Positions 46,127 to 56,686 of a stretch of 64,000 nucleotides of DNA are shown piece after piece. Source of the DNA: Corynebacterium resistens DSM 45100. Lineage in GTDB: Bacteria; Actinomycetota; Actinomycetes; Mycobacteriales; Mycobacteriaceae. The position numbers and the translations under genes are program-made. A model generated the notes under the pieces. It saw only the letters and a program-made list of their open reading frames with translations, ran no database searches and was not told the origin of the DNA. The stretch is taken from NCBI RefSeq assembly GCF_000177535.2, contig NC_015673.1, positions 2,108,001 to 2,172,000 of the forward strand, given 5' to 3'. Within the stretch, counting starts at the first letter, position 1. Each line of letters begins with the position of its first letter.

Positions 46127-47179
46127 TTAGATCTCCTCTAGCACAGTAGCCTTCCAACCACGTTGTTTCTTGGGCGGTTCCCCGCATGAGGTCAGCACTT
46201 CAATCGGGTCGGTCTGCACAAGATGCACCCGGAATCCCTTCTGTGTGGGAAAGTGTGTGACCTCCACTTTGACTGTTTTGGACTTGTTGCCTTCGCGATC
46301 GTGCACGATCTCCGAATCGATTTCCCGGGAGGCGAAATCATTGAGACCAGGTTCAATACCCACTCCTAAAAGGTGGCGGGCGACTTGAAGCTCAGCAACT
46401 TGCGCCGGTGGAGTGAGAGTTCCTCGGCCGCGGTTGTTGTGGAAGGTGAGGTGTTGTTCACGGGCACCATCCAACATGTGCCGCGCTTCCTCGCTTGTCA
46501 GGCGCCCGAAGGAATAGTTACTGGGAAGCAGGATCATGGAAGGCGCGAAGCGGTGCCCCTTAGTGTGGGAAGATTCCCACACCTCGTCGTAGTCCTTGCT
46601 GAGTTCCGCAGCCACGGGTCGCCCGAAGATCGCGCAGCAGCGATCGCGCCGCGCATGGGTGCACACCAGCAGGATATTGCGATCTACCGTTTTGGCTTGG
46701 GCGTTCGCACCGGGCCGGCTGAGGTCCAGATCCAACAGATCCCGGGTACTGGCGACCTGCATTTCTTCCAGGATCGGCGTGTATGGTTCTTCCGGGTTGT
46801 ATCCGGCGCGTTCGGCATCCGCCCACGCGATGAACAGCTGGCGGGTACCTAGCTTCTCTCGATCTTGTCCGGCCCTGCCCGGTCGGCGGATAAAGTGCAG
46901 TTCCGCTTTGTTCGCCTTGAGGAATTTTTTGAGGTCCCCCGCTAACTCGTCGCCGAGGGCTTCCCCATCGAGAATGTCTTTCCCCCAACCGCGGAAAAAC
47001 TCCACCGCCAAAACAAGCTTGGCGTTCTTCGCGGTACCGGGCAGTTTCTCCGCAGTGGGCTTCGCACACAGGTCCGCTTTTGCCACTGGAGTGTTGTCAA
47101 TGGCTGCTTCTAGCTTTGCATCACCGCGTTCTGGGGACGAAGCTGCATTTCCTGCTGCGGGATTCCTCTTGGTGGACAT
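46127..47179 (-). CDS. Sucrase/ferredoxin-like (Suc_Fer-like) protein
   Basis: A 350-residue soluble protein with the thioredoxin-fold ferredoxin core of the Suc_Fer-like family: LVCTHARRDRCCAIFGRPVA holds three Cys of the cluster-binding region, and the HTKGHRFAPSMILLP and SYGRL-type YSFGRLTSEEARHML segments follow. The C-terminal ~75 residues are an added domain ending in a VLTSCGEPPKKQRGW-type motif. The function in bacteria is not established; a [2Fe-2S] redox role is plausible. ATG 47179 was chosen because the longer frame overlaps imuB. It lies 58 bp downstream of imuB. Confidence 0.83.
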   Translation of the reverse strand: MSTKRNPAAGNAASSPERGDAKLEAAIDNTPVAKADLCAKPTAEKLPGTAKNAKLVLAVEFFRGWGKDILDGEALGDELAGDLKKFLKANKAELHFIRRPGRAGQDREKLGTRQLFIAWADAERAGYNPEEPYTPILEEMQVASTRDLLDLDLSRPGANAQAKTVDRNILLVCTHARRDRCCAIFGRPVAAELSKDYDEVWESSHTKGHRFAPSMILLPSNYSFGRLTSEEARHMLDGAREQHLTFHNNRGRGTLTPPAQVAELQVARHLLGVGIEPGLNDFASREIDSEIVHDREGNKSKTVKVEVTHFPTQKGFRVHLVQTDPIEVLTSCGEPPKKQRGWKATVLEEI

Positions 47180-47237
47180 ATCCACTAGAGTACCCGTGGC
47201 ATCAACACCGGGAGCACCCCATTTCCAGTACGCCTTC

Positions 47238-49115
47238 CTAGTACGTCGCTTCGATTCGCCAACGGGTTCCTTTGCACACCAAGAGAAACGCGCTTGGTTC
47301 ATCGGTACTAACCTGCATGCGTGCATAGCGTTTCCCTGCCGCCCACCACTGTTCATCAACTGGCCACGGCCCAGCCCATCCCGTGATTGCAAAAGTATGC
47401 CCACCCCAACGCAGGTGAGTAGGTTCCCCACTGAGCAATCCTCTCCCCGTGACATAAAGCTGCTCCCCTTCTGCATCAAGAACGACTACTTTCGCAGCAG
47501 GGTGCTGCATGGATGGGGCGGTCATCTGTGAGCCCGATGCCACACCCGCGCGCGCACTTGCCCGCGACCTTGGCCCTGTGTTCGCCGACAAGCGCGCCGA
47601 TGGGCTCACCAATTGATTAGCCCCAGCAGTTCTGTGAGCTCCAATCACCGAAGGCAGTGGCGCCAGCAGCTCTCCTCGCCATCGTCGTGTGCTAAGTACC
47701 TTCACTTCTTCTGGATCTTCCTCCCCATAAGGCACAGTCACCACGCGCCCAGCTACGGCACGACCTCCACAGGGAATGGGCCGTAATACAGCATTAATCC
47801 CGATCAAAGCTTGTGCGCGCCCCGCTGCCGCCCGTGCTGCGCGCACACCTTCATCCGGTCCACCCCACAATCCGGGCATGATGCTTCCGGCAGGGACTGT
47901 CTCCACCGGTGCCAGTTCAATGGCGACGATGCCGACGATGCCATCACTATCCCAATTGTCCCCATCGAACTCGCCACACTGGACAAAATCACCGTTGCCG
48001 GCAAACCCCGCATCTTCCGCAGTAGTCCCCTGACGTCCCTCTTCACGGATCCCATGCCGTCCCTGCTCACACCCAATCGCTTTGCGAGGCGCCCCCGCCC
48101 CACGCATCCGAGTAATCCACCCATCCAATTGCCACCGCACGCGCTGCGCAGTGTCTTTTTCCGTCAATGGCTCCCGGCACCGCCACACTCGCTCGATTTC
48201 CGTTGGTCCGGAGTATCCCGCCGGTGCGTTAATCCGCGCCCGCACCGCCAAACGCAAACACACATCCCCGGCAGAGGACAGCTCCTCATGCAATCGCCCA
48301 GCTGCTTGTCGCGCCACGAACGCAGCGGTCTCGGTATTCGTAATGGGGCCATCCACCTCATGCACCACCTGCATGGGCACCTCCACCTGGCGCGGAGCGA
48401 CCTCGCGACTGGGCTGCCCACTGGCAATCCGGTGCCACTCCACGGCATCCTGCCCAAACCGTGCCGCCACATCCGACCTGCGCAAAGCTGCAAAGTCCCG
48501 CATCTTCACCACCCCCAACTGCCGCAGTGTCTCCATCACCTCGCGCGGCCCGTGCAAAGCCGGCTCAATACACAGCGCCTCGATCGGCAAATCTGAAACG
48601 AATTCCCCCGCTTTGCCCGGCTCCACACTTTTACCCACACGCGCTGCCCACGTGGCAGTCACCAAGTCATCAGCCGTCCCCGCCAAACAATCCACATTCG
48701 CCCGCGCTGTGGCATTCAACAGCAGCTCCACTGCCGTATCCTCATCGCCATAAAACTTGGCGAGCGCATGCATGGGGAAAGCCAACAAGCCCGCCCGCAC
48801 CGTCTCAATATGAGCCGCGACGGATTCCAGTTCCACCAGCAACTCCTCATGCACCGCCGCCTGTTGCGCCGGATCATCCGTCGCCACATGCAGCACCGGA
48901 CACGTCGCCAGAGCATGCCGCTGCTTCATCCCCGCACGCACCCCGGCCTTCCGCGCCGACGCATTACACGCCACCACCCGGTGCTCCGCAATCACCGCCG
49001 CCGGATGCAACACATCCCAGCCCTCCGCACGACTTGCGGCATACACCGGCCAATCCGGAAACCACAGCACCGTCACCCGCTGAGCATTCTGCTGACCGCC
49101 ACTCGCCTTACTCAT
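47238..49115 (-). CDS. imuB: ImuB, Y-family polymerase-like mutasome adapter
   Basis: A 625-residue Y-family polymerase homologue. The N-terminal VTVLWFPDWPVYAASRAEGW replaces the active-site D-M-D-A-F-F of real Y-family polymerases, and the later S-x-D-E acidic pair is not seen, so it is probably non-catalytic. The thumb-like region (PIEALCIEPALHGPREVMETLRQLG) and a little-finger domain follow. The long C-terminal part is variable and contains linker-like Arg/Ala/Thr-rich stretches. ImuB bridges DnaE2, ImuA' and the beta clamp. Its start overlaps the imuA' stop by 4 bp. DnaE2 lies about 10 kb away rather than adjacent. Confidence 0.88.
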   Translation of the reverse strand: MSKASGGQQNAQRVTVLWFPDWPVYAASRAEGWDVLHPAAVIAEHRVVACNASARKAGVRAGMKQRHALATCPVLHVATDDPAQQAAVHEELLVELESVAAHIETVRAGLLAFPMHALAKFYGDEDTAVELLLNATARANVDCLAGTADDLVTATWAARVGKSVEPGKAGEFVSDLPIEALCIEPALHGPREVMETLRQLGVVKMRDFAALRRSDVAARFGQDAVEWHRIASGQPSREVAPRQVEVPMQVVHEVDGPITNTETAAFVARQAAGRLHEELSSAGDVCLRLAVRARINAPAGYSGPTEIERVWRCREPLTEKDTAQRVRWQLDGWITRMRGAGAPRKAIGCEQGRHGIREEGRQGTTAEDAGFAGNGDFVQCGEFDGDNWDSDGIVGIVAIELAPVETVPAGSIMPGLWGGPDEGVRAARAAAGRAQALIGINAVLRPIPCGGRAVAGRVVTVPYGEEDPEEVKVLSTRRWRGELLAPLPSVIGAHRTAGANQLVSPSARLSANTGPRSRASARAGVASGSQMTAPSMQHPAAKVVVLDAEGEQLYVTGRGLLSGEPTHLRWGGHTFAITGWAGPWPVDEQWWAAGKRYARMQVSTDEPSAFLLVCKGTRWRIEATY

Positions 49116-49873
49116 TGCGCCACCTGTCCTGGCACGATGCGCTGAATCTTTTCTTGGTTCGACACCACTCCGGCCTCCCCAATCTCAACCGCATCCCAGC
49201 TCTCGCCCATCACTGCATGAACGGTCCGCGGGGGTTGGGATTTACCCCGCGCCTTAGCAGTTAATTCCACGGCTTTTACCCGTCCCGATCCCCGGCCCAA
49301 TCCCCGCACTCCGGTGATCTGCCAATCAATGTGTAACCGCGCACCCGGCCACTGTGCGCCACACACCACCAGCGCGCATTCGCTCTTGCGCAGGCGTGCC
49401 TCCACGGGGCGCACATAAGTCGGGGTCAGCCGGCCCGTTCCATCTACTCCATCCGAGGCCGCAGGCTGGTACAGGATCATGTCCATACCTTCAGCCAAGG
49501 TGCCGAGGACGGCAGCGGTGTGGGGAGTGGCGTCCGGAATAAAAACCACCCGTTCTAGATCTCCGCCAGCCGCATCAATCGCCGCCAAAGCTAACGAAGG
49601 GTAATTAACGATTGCCACGCAATTGCCCTGAGCTGTCGCGGCGGCCACGCAATGAATCAAAGCAGCGGGGCAGTTACTAACTTGGGTAACCGCTCCCCTA
49701 GCAAAACCCTGCCCCGCAAGAACATCGCGTAGCCACGGTGGAACATCCACCGTAGAGGGAACAGTGACACCCGCCTGCGCTGCCGTCTGGGGTGCTGCGC
49801 TACCGCCTTCAAGCAGCTTAATTTTCGCACGCAGACCTTCGATAGCATTTTCTAAGCCAGCAGGTTCTTTCAT
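49112..49873 (-). CDS. ImuA'-like RecA-related mutasome protein
   Basis: About 253 residues, with a coiled N-terminal segment (ENAIEGLRAKIKLLEGG) followed by a RecA-like core (LAGQGFARGAVTQVSNCPAALIHCVAAAT, and LERVVFIPDATPHTAAVLGTLAEGMDMILY). The Walker A Gly-Lys-Thr is absent, so ATP binding is doubtful. It occupies the ImuA' position in front of imuB, with ATGA overlap. The start ATG at 49873 has GAAAGG at a usual distance; ATG 49882 and GTG 49885 are in the same frame and only a few codons longer. Confidence 0.82.
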   Translation of the reverse strand: MKEPAGLENAIEGLRAKIKLLEGGSAAPQTAAQAGVTVPSTVDVPPWLRDVLAGQGFARGAVTQVSNCPAALIHCVAAATAQGNCVAIVNYPSLALAAIDAAGGDLERVVFIPDATPHTAAVLGTLAEGMDMILYQPAASDGVDGTGRLTPTYVRPVEARLRKSECALVVCGAQWPGARLHIDWQITGVRGLGRGSGRVKAVELTAKARGKSQPPRTVHAVMGESWDAVEIGEAGVVSNQEKIQRIVPGQVAQ

Positions 49874-50047
49874 GGCAAACATCACCCCTTTCGCTCACTT
49901 TTTCTTCGACGCCACCCACGTGGTAGCGCTATAGGTTTTTCAATAGGACATCCGTGAAGTGCTTTAATGTTCCGCCCGCATGGAAATCACACTTTAAAGT
50001 TCAAGTCAGACATCGCCAGCTAGCAAGGCTGAAGAAAATGGATTTTA

Positions 50048-50063
50048 TCGAACAGGCGTTCTT
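50048..50063. promoter_or_regulatory. Candidate LexA (SOS) box upstream of imuA'
   Basis: TCGAACAGGCGTTCTT has a perfect left half-site and three mismatches in the right half of the TCGAAmA-N2-TGTTCGA consensus. It lies about 175 bp before the imuA' start, in the 441-bp gap that also holds the 42-bp repeats. That distance is long for a LexA operator. Confidence 0.35.
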
Positions 50064-50186
50064 ATGTGAGAGTTAGATTAATGCCCACGACTTCCCTACG
50101 CAACCCTTCCCCTTCCCCATCGCGTCACGGCAGCACATCACCTCTTGGCGCAGGAAAACCGGACATGCCATTACTGATCAACACAA

Positions 50187-50291
50187 GCCATTACTGGTAC
50201 AGAGCAAGCTGTTAGCAATGCGACACACGCCATTATTGGCACAGGGCAATTCGTTAACGATGCAACATACGCCGTTATTGGTGCAGGGCAC
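50187..50291. repeat. Degenerate 42-bp tandem repeat (2.5 copies, plus a partial copy upstream)
   Basis: Copies start at 50187, 50229 and 50271 (the last partial), each opening with GCC(A/G)TTA(C/T)TGG. Each 42-bp unit looks like two 21-bp half-units, so sites recur every two helical turns. A shorter relative occupies 50167-50186. The array ends about 24 bp before the start codon of the membrane protein gene at 50315. Confidence 0.7.
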
Positions 50292-50314
50292 GGGCCGGAT
50301 CTACAGTTGAAGTT

Positions 50315-50728
50315 ATGAACTCTAGCGCTACCAATGCCCAGCCAGTCATCCAACCCCCGCTCGCTGTGCGAGTCGTGGGCTCCGTTTTATTAGGACTAGC
50401 CGTGGCAACGATGGCCATGCCGTTAAGCAACGGGATCAAGGTTATTCTTCTCATCCTTGCCGTCGGCGGAGCAATGATGTTCACCTTCAGCCACCCATAC
50501 CGCCGGGATGTACGCACAGAAGTCGAAAAACGCGGGGAGCGCTACCGCACCAGCGTTAACCAGATCATGCCCTTATTCCCCCTATGGCTGGCACTGATGA
50601 TCCTGCCAGCATTCGCACTCAACTCATGGGTTATTGCCCTAATAGTTGCAGTCATCGCAGGCGGTTACGCATGGATGGTCTACCCACACATCGACGGCAC
50701 CAAGCACATCCGCCCAATGCAGAATTGA
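50315..50728 (+). CDS. Hypothetical membrane protein, DUF3099-like
   Basis: A 137-residue protein with four hydrophobic segments in two pairs (VRVVGSVLLGLAVATMAMPL, KVILLILAVGGAMMFTFSH, and then MPLFPLWLALMILPAFAL and WVIALIVAVIAGGYAWMVY). A central HPYRRDVRTEVEKRGERYRT loop lies between them. No catalytic motif is visible. It may belong to the small actinobacterial DUF3099-like families, but I am not sure. It is preceded by the 42-bp repeats and followed by a copy of the dispersed motif on the opposite strand (50733-50752). Confidence 0.7.
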   Translation: MNSSATNAQPVIQPPLAVRVVGSVLLGLAVATMAMPLSNGIKVILLILAVGGAMMFTFSHPYRRDVRTEVEKRGERYRTSVNQIMPLFPLWLALMILPAFALNSWVIALIVAVIAGGYAWMVYPHIDGTKHIRPMQN

Positions 50729-50766
50729 GCGGGGCGGCGTCAGAAAAATAAAGGCAGCAAGCACAG

Positions 50767-50791
50767 AAAAAAGGGGACCTTTACGGCCCCC
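50767..50791 (-). terminator. Terminator of the secreted-protein gene
   Basis: On the minus strand GGGGGCC and GGTCCCC (one G:U pair) enclose GTAAA and are followed by six T. This is a standard intrinsic terminator downstream of the gene at 50855-51583. Confidence 0.75.
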
Positions 50792-50854
50792 AGAAAACAG
50801 CCAACGCTCCGGCTAAGAACTAGCCAAACACATCAGCTGCAGATGACAGGCTAA

Positions 50855-51583
50855 CTACTTGCCCAAACTCCCCAGTGCAGATGGGGAACTCAAGGATGAA
50901 GAGCTGGAGCTAGAACCTTTCGGAGCAGCAGCCTTCGAAACCACAATCGGGGTAGCGTTGTTGAAAACCTTGTAAGGATCGATCACCGAGCCCACGCGAG
51001 CCCCGGCACCATGCTTGTAAGTACCCTCAGCGGAAGGTGCGGTGTAGGTGAAGTCCACAATCACCGGCTTAGAGGGGGAAACTGTTGGTGGCTGCGGGAA
51101 GATCAAGCCATCCTTCCAGCTCACCCGCACCTCGGTATTGCCACCATTCTGCTTGACGGCATACTCGTTCTGCTTCAAAACCGCAGGTGCATCGCCCAGC
51201 AGGCCAGCCTTAATGCGCTCCACCTTGGTGAGCTTGAACCCCTTTGGCATGACGTTGACAACCTCTTCGACGCGGGTGTTATTGCTACTCTTGCCCTGGA
51301 TTTCCACGCGCACCTTGACCTGGGCACCTGGGGAGACCTTGGACGCACCGAAGGTCTGCTTGTAGACATCTACATTCCACGCTGGGCCACCGACGGCACC
51401 CAAATGATCCTGCTTACCTTCTGGAGTATCCAGGTCAGGCTTGGAAGAACCTAGGCCACCTCCCCCGAGCAGGCCACTAAGGGAGCCCATCGCATCAGCA
51501 GCAGAAGCAACGCCAGCACCACCCATAGCAATAGCAGCGGAGGCAGACAGCGCAGTTAGAGTACGAACGATTTTGCGAGTCAT
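50855..51583 (-). CDS. Secreted protein of unknown function with Ser-rich tail
   Basis: A 242-residue exported protein: signal MTRKIVRTLTALSASAAIAMGGAGVASA with an Ala-x-Ala cleavage site. A Gly-rich segment follows, then a beta-rich domain (KVSPGAQVKVRVEIQGKSS, VMPKGFKLTKVERIKAG, VIVDFTYTAPSAEGTYKHGAG) that looks immunoglobulin-like. The C-terminal ~30 residues are Ser-rich. Similar small secreted proteins occur in corynebacteria without known role. The longer frame from 51619 adds a non-signal sequence and is rejected. It is monocistronic with its own terminator. Confidence 0.75.
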   Translation of the reverse strand: MTRKIVRTLTALSASAAIAMGGAGVASAADAMGSLSGLLGGGGLGSSKPDLDTPEGKQDHLGAVGGPAWNVDVYKQTFGASKVSPGAQVKVRVEIQGKSSNNTRVEEVVNVMPKGFKLTKVERIKAGLLGDAPAVLKQNEYAVKQNGGNTEVRVSWKDGLIFPQPPTVSPSKPVIVDFTYTAPSAEGTYKHGAGARVGSVIDPYKVFNNATPIVVSKAAAPKGSSSSSSSLSSPSALGSLGK

Positions 51584-51714
51584 GAAGGTGAGACCTCTTT
51601 CATATTCAGGTAACGGCAATCTTCACGCGATGTGTGACGATCAGCACGGTTGAAACTGAGAATACAGCGCGCCAGCCATTAATCTCACGAAAAGGTTTTG
51701 TTAAGAACACAAAA

Positions 51715-51752
51715 GGCGCCCGCCACCCCCTAAATAGGGGAAGGGCGGGCGC
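51715..51752 (-). terminator. Long hairpin terminator of guaA
   Basis: On the minus strand AGCGCCCGCC pairs with GGCGGGCGCC, with an inner CCCCTA/TAGGGG stem, and TTTT follows. It is directly downstream of guaA. Confidence 0.75.
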
Positions 51753-51808
51753 TAAAAGCTGGAGGGATCTACTCCATCAGCTCCACTAACTCCGTGGAGT
51801 AGAGCCGA

Positions 51809-53401
51809 TTACTCCCATTCGATGGTTCCTGGTGGCTTGGAGGTGACGTCCAAAACCACGCGGTTGACCTCTTCAACTTCATTGGTAATGCGGGTGGAGA
51901 TGCGCTCCAAGACCTCGTATGGGATCCGGGTCCAGTCAGCAGTCATGGCATCTTCACTGGATACAGGCCGTAGAACAATAGGGTGACCGTAGGTACGGCC
52001 ATCGCCCTGGACACCGACAGAACGCACGTCAGCCAGCAAAACCACTGGGCACTGCCAGATGACGTTATCGAGGCCAGCAGCCGTGAGCTCCGCGCGAGCA
52101 ATAGCGTCTGCAGCACGGAGGGTTTCCAGACGACCCTCGGTAACTTCGCCGATGATTCGGATGCCCAGACCAGGGCCTGGGAATGGCTGGCGTGCCACGA
52201 TTTCTTCAGGCAAACCGAGCTCACGGCCCACCGCGCGAACTTCATCCTTAAACAGCAAGCGCAAAGGCTCAACCAGCTCGAATTCCACGTCATCTGGCAA
52301 GCCACCGACATTGTGGTGGCTCTTGATGTTGGCAGTTCCGCTGCCGCCACCGGATTCGACAACGTCTGGATACAGGGTTCCCTGCACAAGGTAATCCACC
52401 GTGGAACCTTCCGGGGCAGATTCCAAAACCTCGGTCACCGCGCGTTCAAAGGAACGGATGAATTCCGCTCCAATGGCCTTACGCTTCGCCTCGGGTTCGG
52501 TCACCCCAGCCAGCTTCTTCAGGAAGGCATCCTTTTCGTGCGCCGTCACCAGCTTGGCTCCGGTCGCTGCCACAAAGTCCTTCTCAACCTGCTCGCGTTC
52601 ACCTTGACGAAGCAACCCGTGATCAACGAATACACAGGTCAACCGATCCCCAATTGCGCGCTGTACCAGCGCGGCGGCAACAGCCGAATCCACACCACCG
52701 GATAGTCCGCAAATGGCGCGCCCTTCTGGGCCAACCTGTTCACGCACCTGCTCAATCAACTGTTCAGCGATGTTTCCCGCAGTCCAAGTCGGCTGCAAAC
52801 CAGCAGTTTCCAAGAGGAAGCGACGCAGCACCTCCTGCCCCTTCGGGGAATGCAGAACCTCTGGGTGGTACTGCACACCTGCCATGCGCTTTTCCGGGCA
52901 TTCAAAAGCTGCCACCGGTGCGCCTTCAGTGGTGGCGGTGACAGTGAAGCCTTCCGGAGCTTCGGATACCGAATCACCGTGGCTCATCCACACTGGCTGG
53001 GTAGAGCCCATGCCCTCGTGCAGCACGCCACCCTTGATGGTCATATCGGTACGACCGTATTCGCGCAGACCCGTCTTGGCGACGGTGCCACCTAGGGCAT
53101 TCGTCATAGCTTGGAAACCATAACAGATGCCGAACACTGGAATTCCCAAGTCCAGCAGGCCTTCCTGGAGAGCCGGGGCTCCCTCGGCGTAAACCGAAGA
53201 CGGACCACCGGACAGGATCAAAGCTGCTGGGTTCTTAGCCTTAACCTCCTCGGCACTCATCGTGTGGGGAACAACCTCGGAGTACAGGTTGACTTCACGC
53301 ACGCGACGGGCGATGAGCTGCGCATACTGCGCGCCGAAGTCGACAACCAGTACTGGCTGCGGGGTGCTGGAATTTTCAGTCTGAGTCACGTGTAACACCA
53401 T
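51809..53401 (-). CDS. guaA: GMP synthase (glutamine-hydrolysing)
   Basis: A 530-residue enzyme amidating XMP to GMP. The N-terminal class I glutamine amidotransferase has [31 protein letters not shown], the catalytic Cys in GICYGFQAM and the His/Glu in [10 protein letters not shown]. The ATP pyrophosphatase domain has [16 protein letters not shown]. The C-terminal dimerisation domain ends [17 protein letters not shown], the invariant GuaA terminus. It lies downstream of guaB2 and guaB3 on the same strand and completes the IMP to GMP branch in one block. A GTG four codons in is an alternative start. Confidence 0.96.
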   Translation of the reverse strand: MVLHVTQTENSSTPQPVLVVDFGAQYAQLIARRVREVNLYSEVVPHTMSAEEVKAKNPAALILSGGPSSVYAEGAPALQEGLLDLGIPVFGICYGFQAMTNALGGTVAKTGLREYGRTDMTIKGGVLHEGMGSTQPVWMSHGDSVSEAPEGFTVTATTEGAPVAAFECPEKRMAGVQYHPEVLHSPKGQEVLRRFLLETAGLQPTWTAGNIAEQLIEQVREQVGPEGRAICGLSGGVDSAVAAALVQRAIGDRLTCVFVDHGLLRQGEREQVEKDFVAATGAKLVTAHEKDAFLKKLAGVTEPEAKRKAIGAEFIRSFERAVTEVLESAPEGSTVDYLVQGTLYPDVVESGGGSGTANIKSHHNVGGLPDDVEFELVEPLRLLFKDEVRAVGRELGLPEEIVARQPFPGPGLGIRIIGEVTEGRLETLRAADAIARAELTAAGLDNVIWQCPVVLLADVRSVGVQGDGRTYGHPIVLRPVSSEDAMTADWTRIPYEVLERISTRITNEVEEVNRVVLDVTSKPPGTIEWE

Positions 53402-53425
53402 ACCTAACTAGGAGCCGCAGCCCCT

Positions 53426-53845
53426 CTAGCGTTCTAGGAACTTGTTCTTGTACCAGTTCATGGAATCCGGGTGGAAGCACAGGGCAAGACCGACTAGCGC
53501 CAGCAGACCCATCGGCACCGCCAGCCACAATGCGCCGGACTTCACCACAGTCACGGTGATCAGGGCCAAAATCACGTTGGTCAGCACCAATCCGGAGTGC
53601 CCAAAGGTTTTCCCTTTGATGATCAGCACACCAAAGACGATGAAAGTAAGGAAGTACAACCCCACCATCACGCCAGTTACTGGCACATTCATGGCCACTT
53701 CTGCGTCGCCCTCAATGGGACGGTAACCGGCATAAAGCGCAACCGCCCCCACTAGCCCGATAGCACCAACAAGGATTGCCAGCACCGACAACGCAGCCAA
53801 ACTTGACGGCAGTTTGGCCGTTAACCGCATCCACACATCTTTCAC
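53426..53845 (-). CDS. Small membrane protein of unknown function
   Basis: A 139-residue protein with four hydrophobic segments (ALSVLAILVGAIGLVGAVALY, VMVGLYFLTFIVFGVLII, LVLTNVILALITVTVV, and LWLAVPMGLLALVGLALCF) and a short C-terminal tail containing HPDSMNWY. No motif identifies a transport or enzyme function. It sits between guaB3 (14 bp upstream) and guaA (25 bp downstream) and is likely co-transcribed with them. Confidence 0.75.
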   Translation of the reverse strand: MKDVWMRLTAKLPSSLAALSVLAILVGAIGLVGAVALYAGYRPIEGDAEVAMNVPVTGVMVGLYFLTFIVFGVLIIKGKTFGHSGLVLTNVILALITVTVVKSGALWLAVPMGLLALVGLALCFHPDSMNWYKNKFLER

Positions 53846-53859
53846 GTTCTAATGCGCCC

Positions 53860-54999
53860 CTAAATCCGAACGGCCAGTTCAGCCTTCTGGAAACTCTTCA
53901 AATCCGTGTAGCCGCACTTGGCCATCGAGCGGCGCAAGCCACCCACCAAGTTTTCTTCGCCCCACGGATTCGGGGTAGGCCCGAACAGCACCTGCTCCAA
54001 GCTCAATCCCTCGCGCGGATATGTGGACCGCACCTGGCCACGCGGTGCCTTTGGGTGCGCAGCCGTGGAAGGCCAGTACATCCCTTTGCCACCAGCGGTC
54101 TGTGCGGCAGCCAAAGGTGCACCCAGCGCTACAGCATCCGCGCCACACGCGATCGCCTTAGCGACGTCACCGGAGGTTCGCAGTGCCGAATCTGCGATCA
54201 CATGCACGTACCGGCCACCGGTTTCATCCAAGTAATCACGCCGCGCGGCTGCCGCATCCGCAATCGCCGTCGCCATAGGAACATCGATTCCTAGGCTGTC
54301 ACTGTTGGTTGTCTCACCGGATCCCACAATGACGCCCGCGGCCCCCGTGCGCATGAGGTGCATAGCAGTCGTGTAATCAACCACTCCTCCGGCGATGACT
54401 GGGACATCCAACGAACCGATAAATTCGCGCAGATCAAGCGGCTCGCCATCGCGGTGCACATGCTCCGCAGAAATCAGGGTGCCCTGGACGATCAGCAGAT
54501 CAATGCCACCCTTGATGATTGCGGGCGCCAATTGACGGGCCTGCTGTGGTGAAACGCGCACACCGAATTGCACGCCGGAATCACGCACGATCTGCAGGCG
54601 GTCCGCGAGAAGATCCACGTCCAACGGTTGCGCATGCAGCTTCTGCAACACTTCGTTGCCACTACACAGAGTCCCAGTGAGATCGTCTTCCGCGGAGCCC
54701 GCGGCGTCGATAACCTGCTGCAACGCACCTTCGAGATCTTCGGCTCGGCCCCAAAGCCCCTCAGCGTTGATGACTGGCAAACCGCCCAAGTTGCCGAACT
54801 CCACGGCGAATTCCGGGGTGACCAGCGCATCTGTTGGGTGCGTCATGACGGGGATATCGAAGTTGTAGGCATCGATGCGCCATGAGGTATCCACGTCGTG
54901 GGAGGAGCGAGTTCTGCGGGTAGGAACGATGTCGATCTGGTGAAGGCCGTACACCCGACGAGCGGAACGGCCACGACCGATATCCACGTAATCCTGCAT
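53860..54999 (-). CDS. guaB3: GuaB3-family IMP dehydrogenase-related protein
   Basis: A 379-residue TIM-barrel protein of the IMPDH/GMP reductase superfamily without CBS domains, starting VDIGRGRSARRVYGLHQIDIVP. It has the phosphate loop GAAGVIVGSGETTNSDSLG and the ADSALRTSGDVAKAIACGADAVALGAPLA segment. The catalytic IMPDH loop G-S-I-C-T-T is missing, so it is probably not an active IMP dehydrogenase. It corresponds to mycobacterial guaB3 (Rv3410c). It is 46 bp after guaB2. Confidence 0.9.
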   Translation of the reverse strand: MQDYVDIGRGRSARRVYGLHQIDIVPTRRTRSSHDVDTSWRIDAYNFDIPVMTHPTDALVTPEFAVEFGNLGGLPVINAEGLWGRAEDLEGALQQVIDAAGSAEDDLTGTLCSGNEVLQKLHAQPLDVDLLADRLQIVRDSGVQFGVRVSPQQARQLAPAIIKGGIDLLIVQGTLISAEHVHRDGEPLDLREFIGSLDVPVIAGGVVDYTTAMHLMRTGAAGVIVGSGETTNSDSLGIDVPMATAIADAAAARRDYLDETGGRYVHVIADSALRTSGDVAKAIACGADAVALGAPLAAAQTAGGKGMYWPSTAAHPKAPRGQVRSTYPREGLSLEQVLFGPTPNPWGEENLVGGLRRSMAKCGYTDLKSFQKAELAVRI

Positions 55000-55045
55000 G
55001 AGTCTTGTCAGCTTCCTTTAGCGGCTAGCGATTGTGGAATAAGGA

Positions 55046-56596
<1,551 letters not shown>

Positions 56597-56686
56597 TCAT
56601 TACATCGCGCTGGGTATCCTGACTGCCCTTTAGGATAACCCCTTCGTAGGAAAATCAGTTATTCGAAGGCGTGCGCAGAAGGTACG

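Noticed and set aside
50171..50353. A 60-codon minus-strand frame with 14-residue repeats
   Set aside because: The repeats are the translation of the 42-bp DNA repeat; there is no ribosome binding site and it overlaps the next gene's start.
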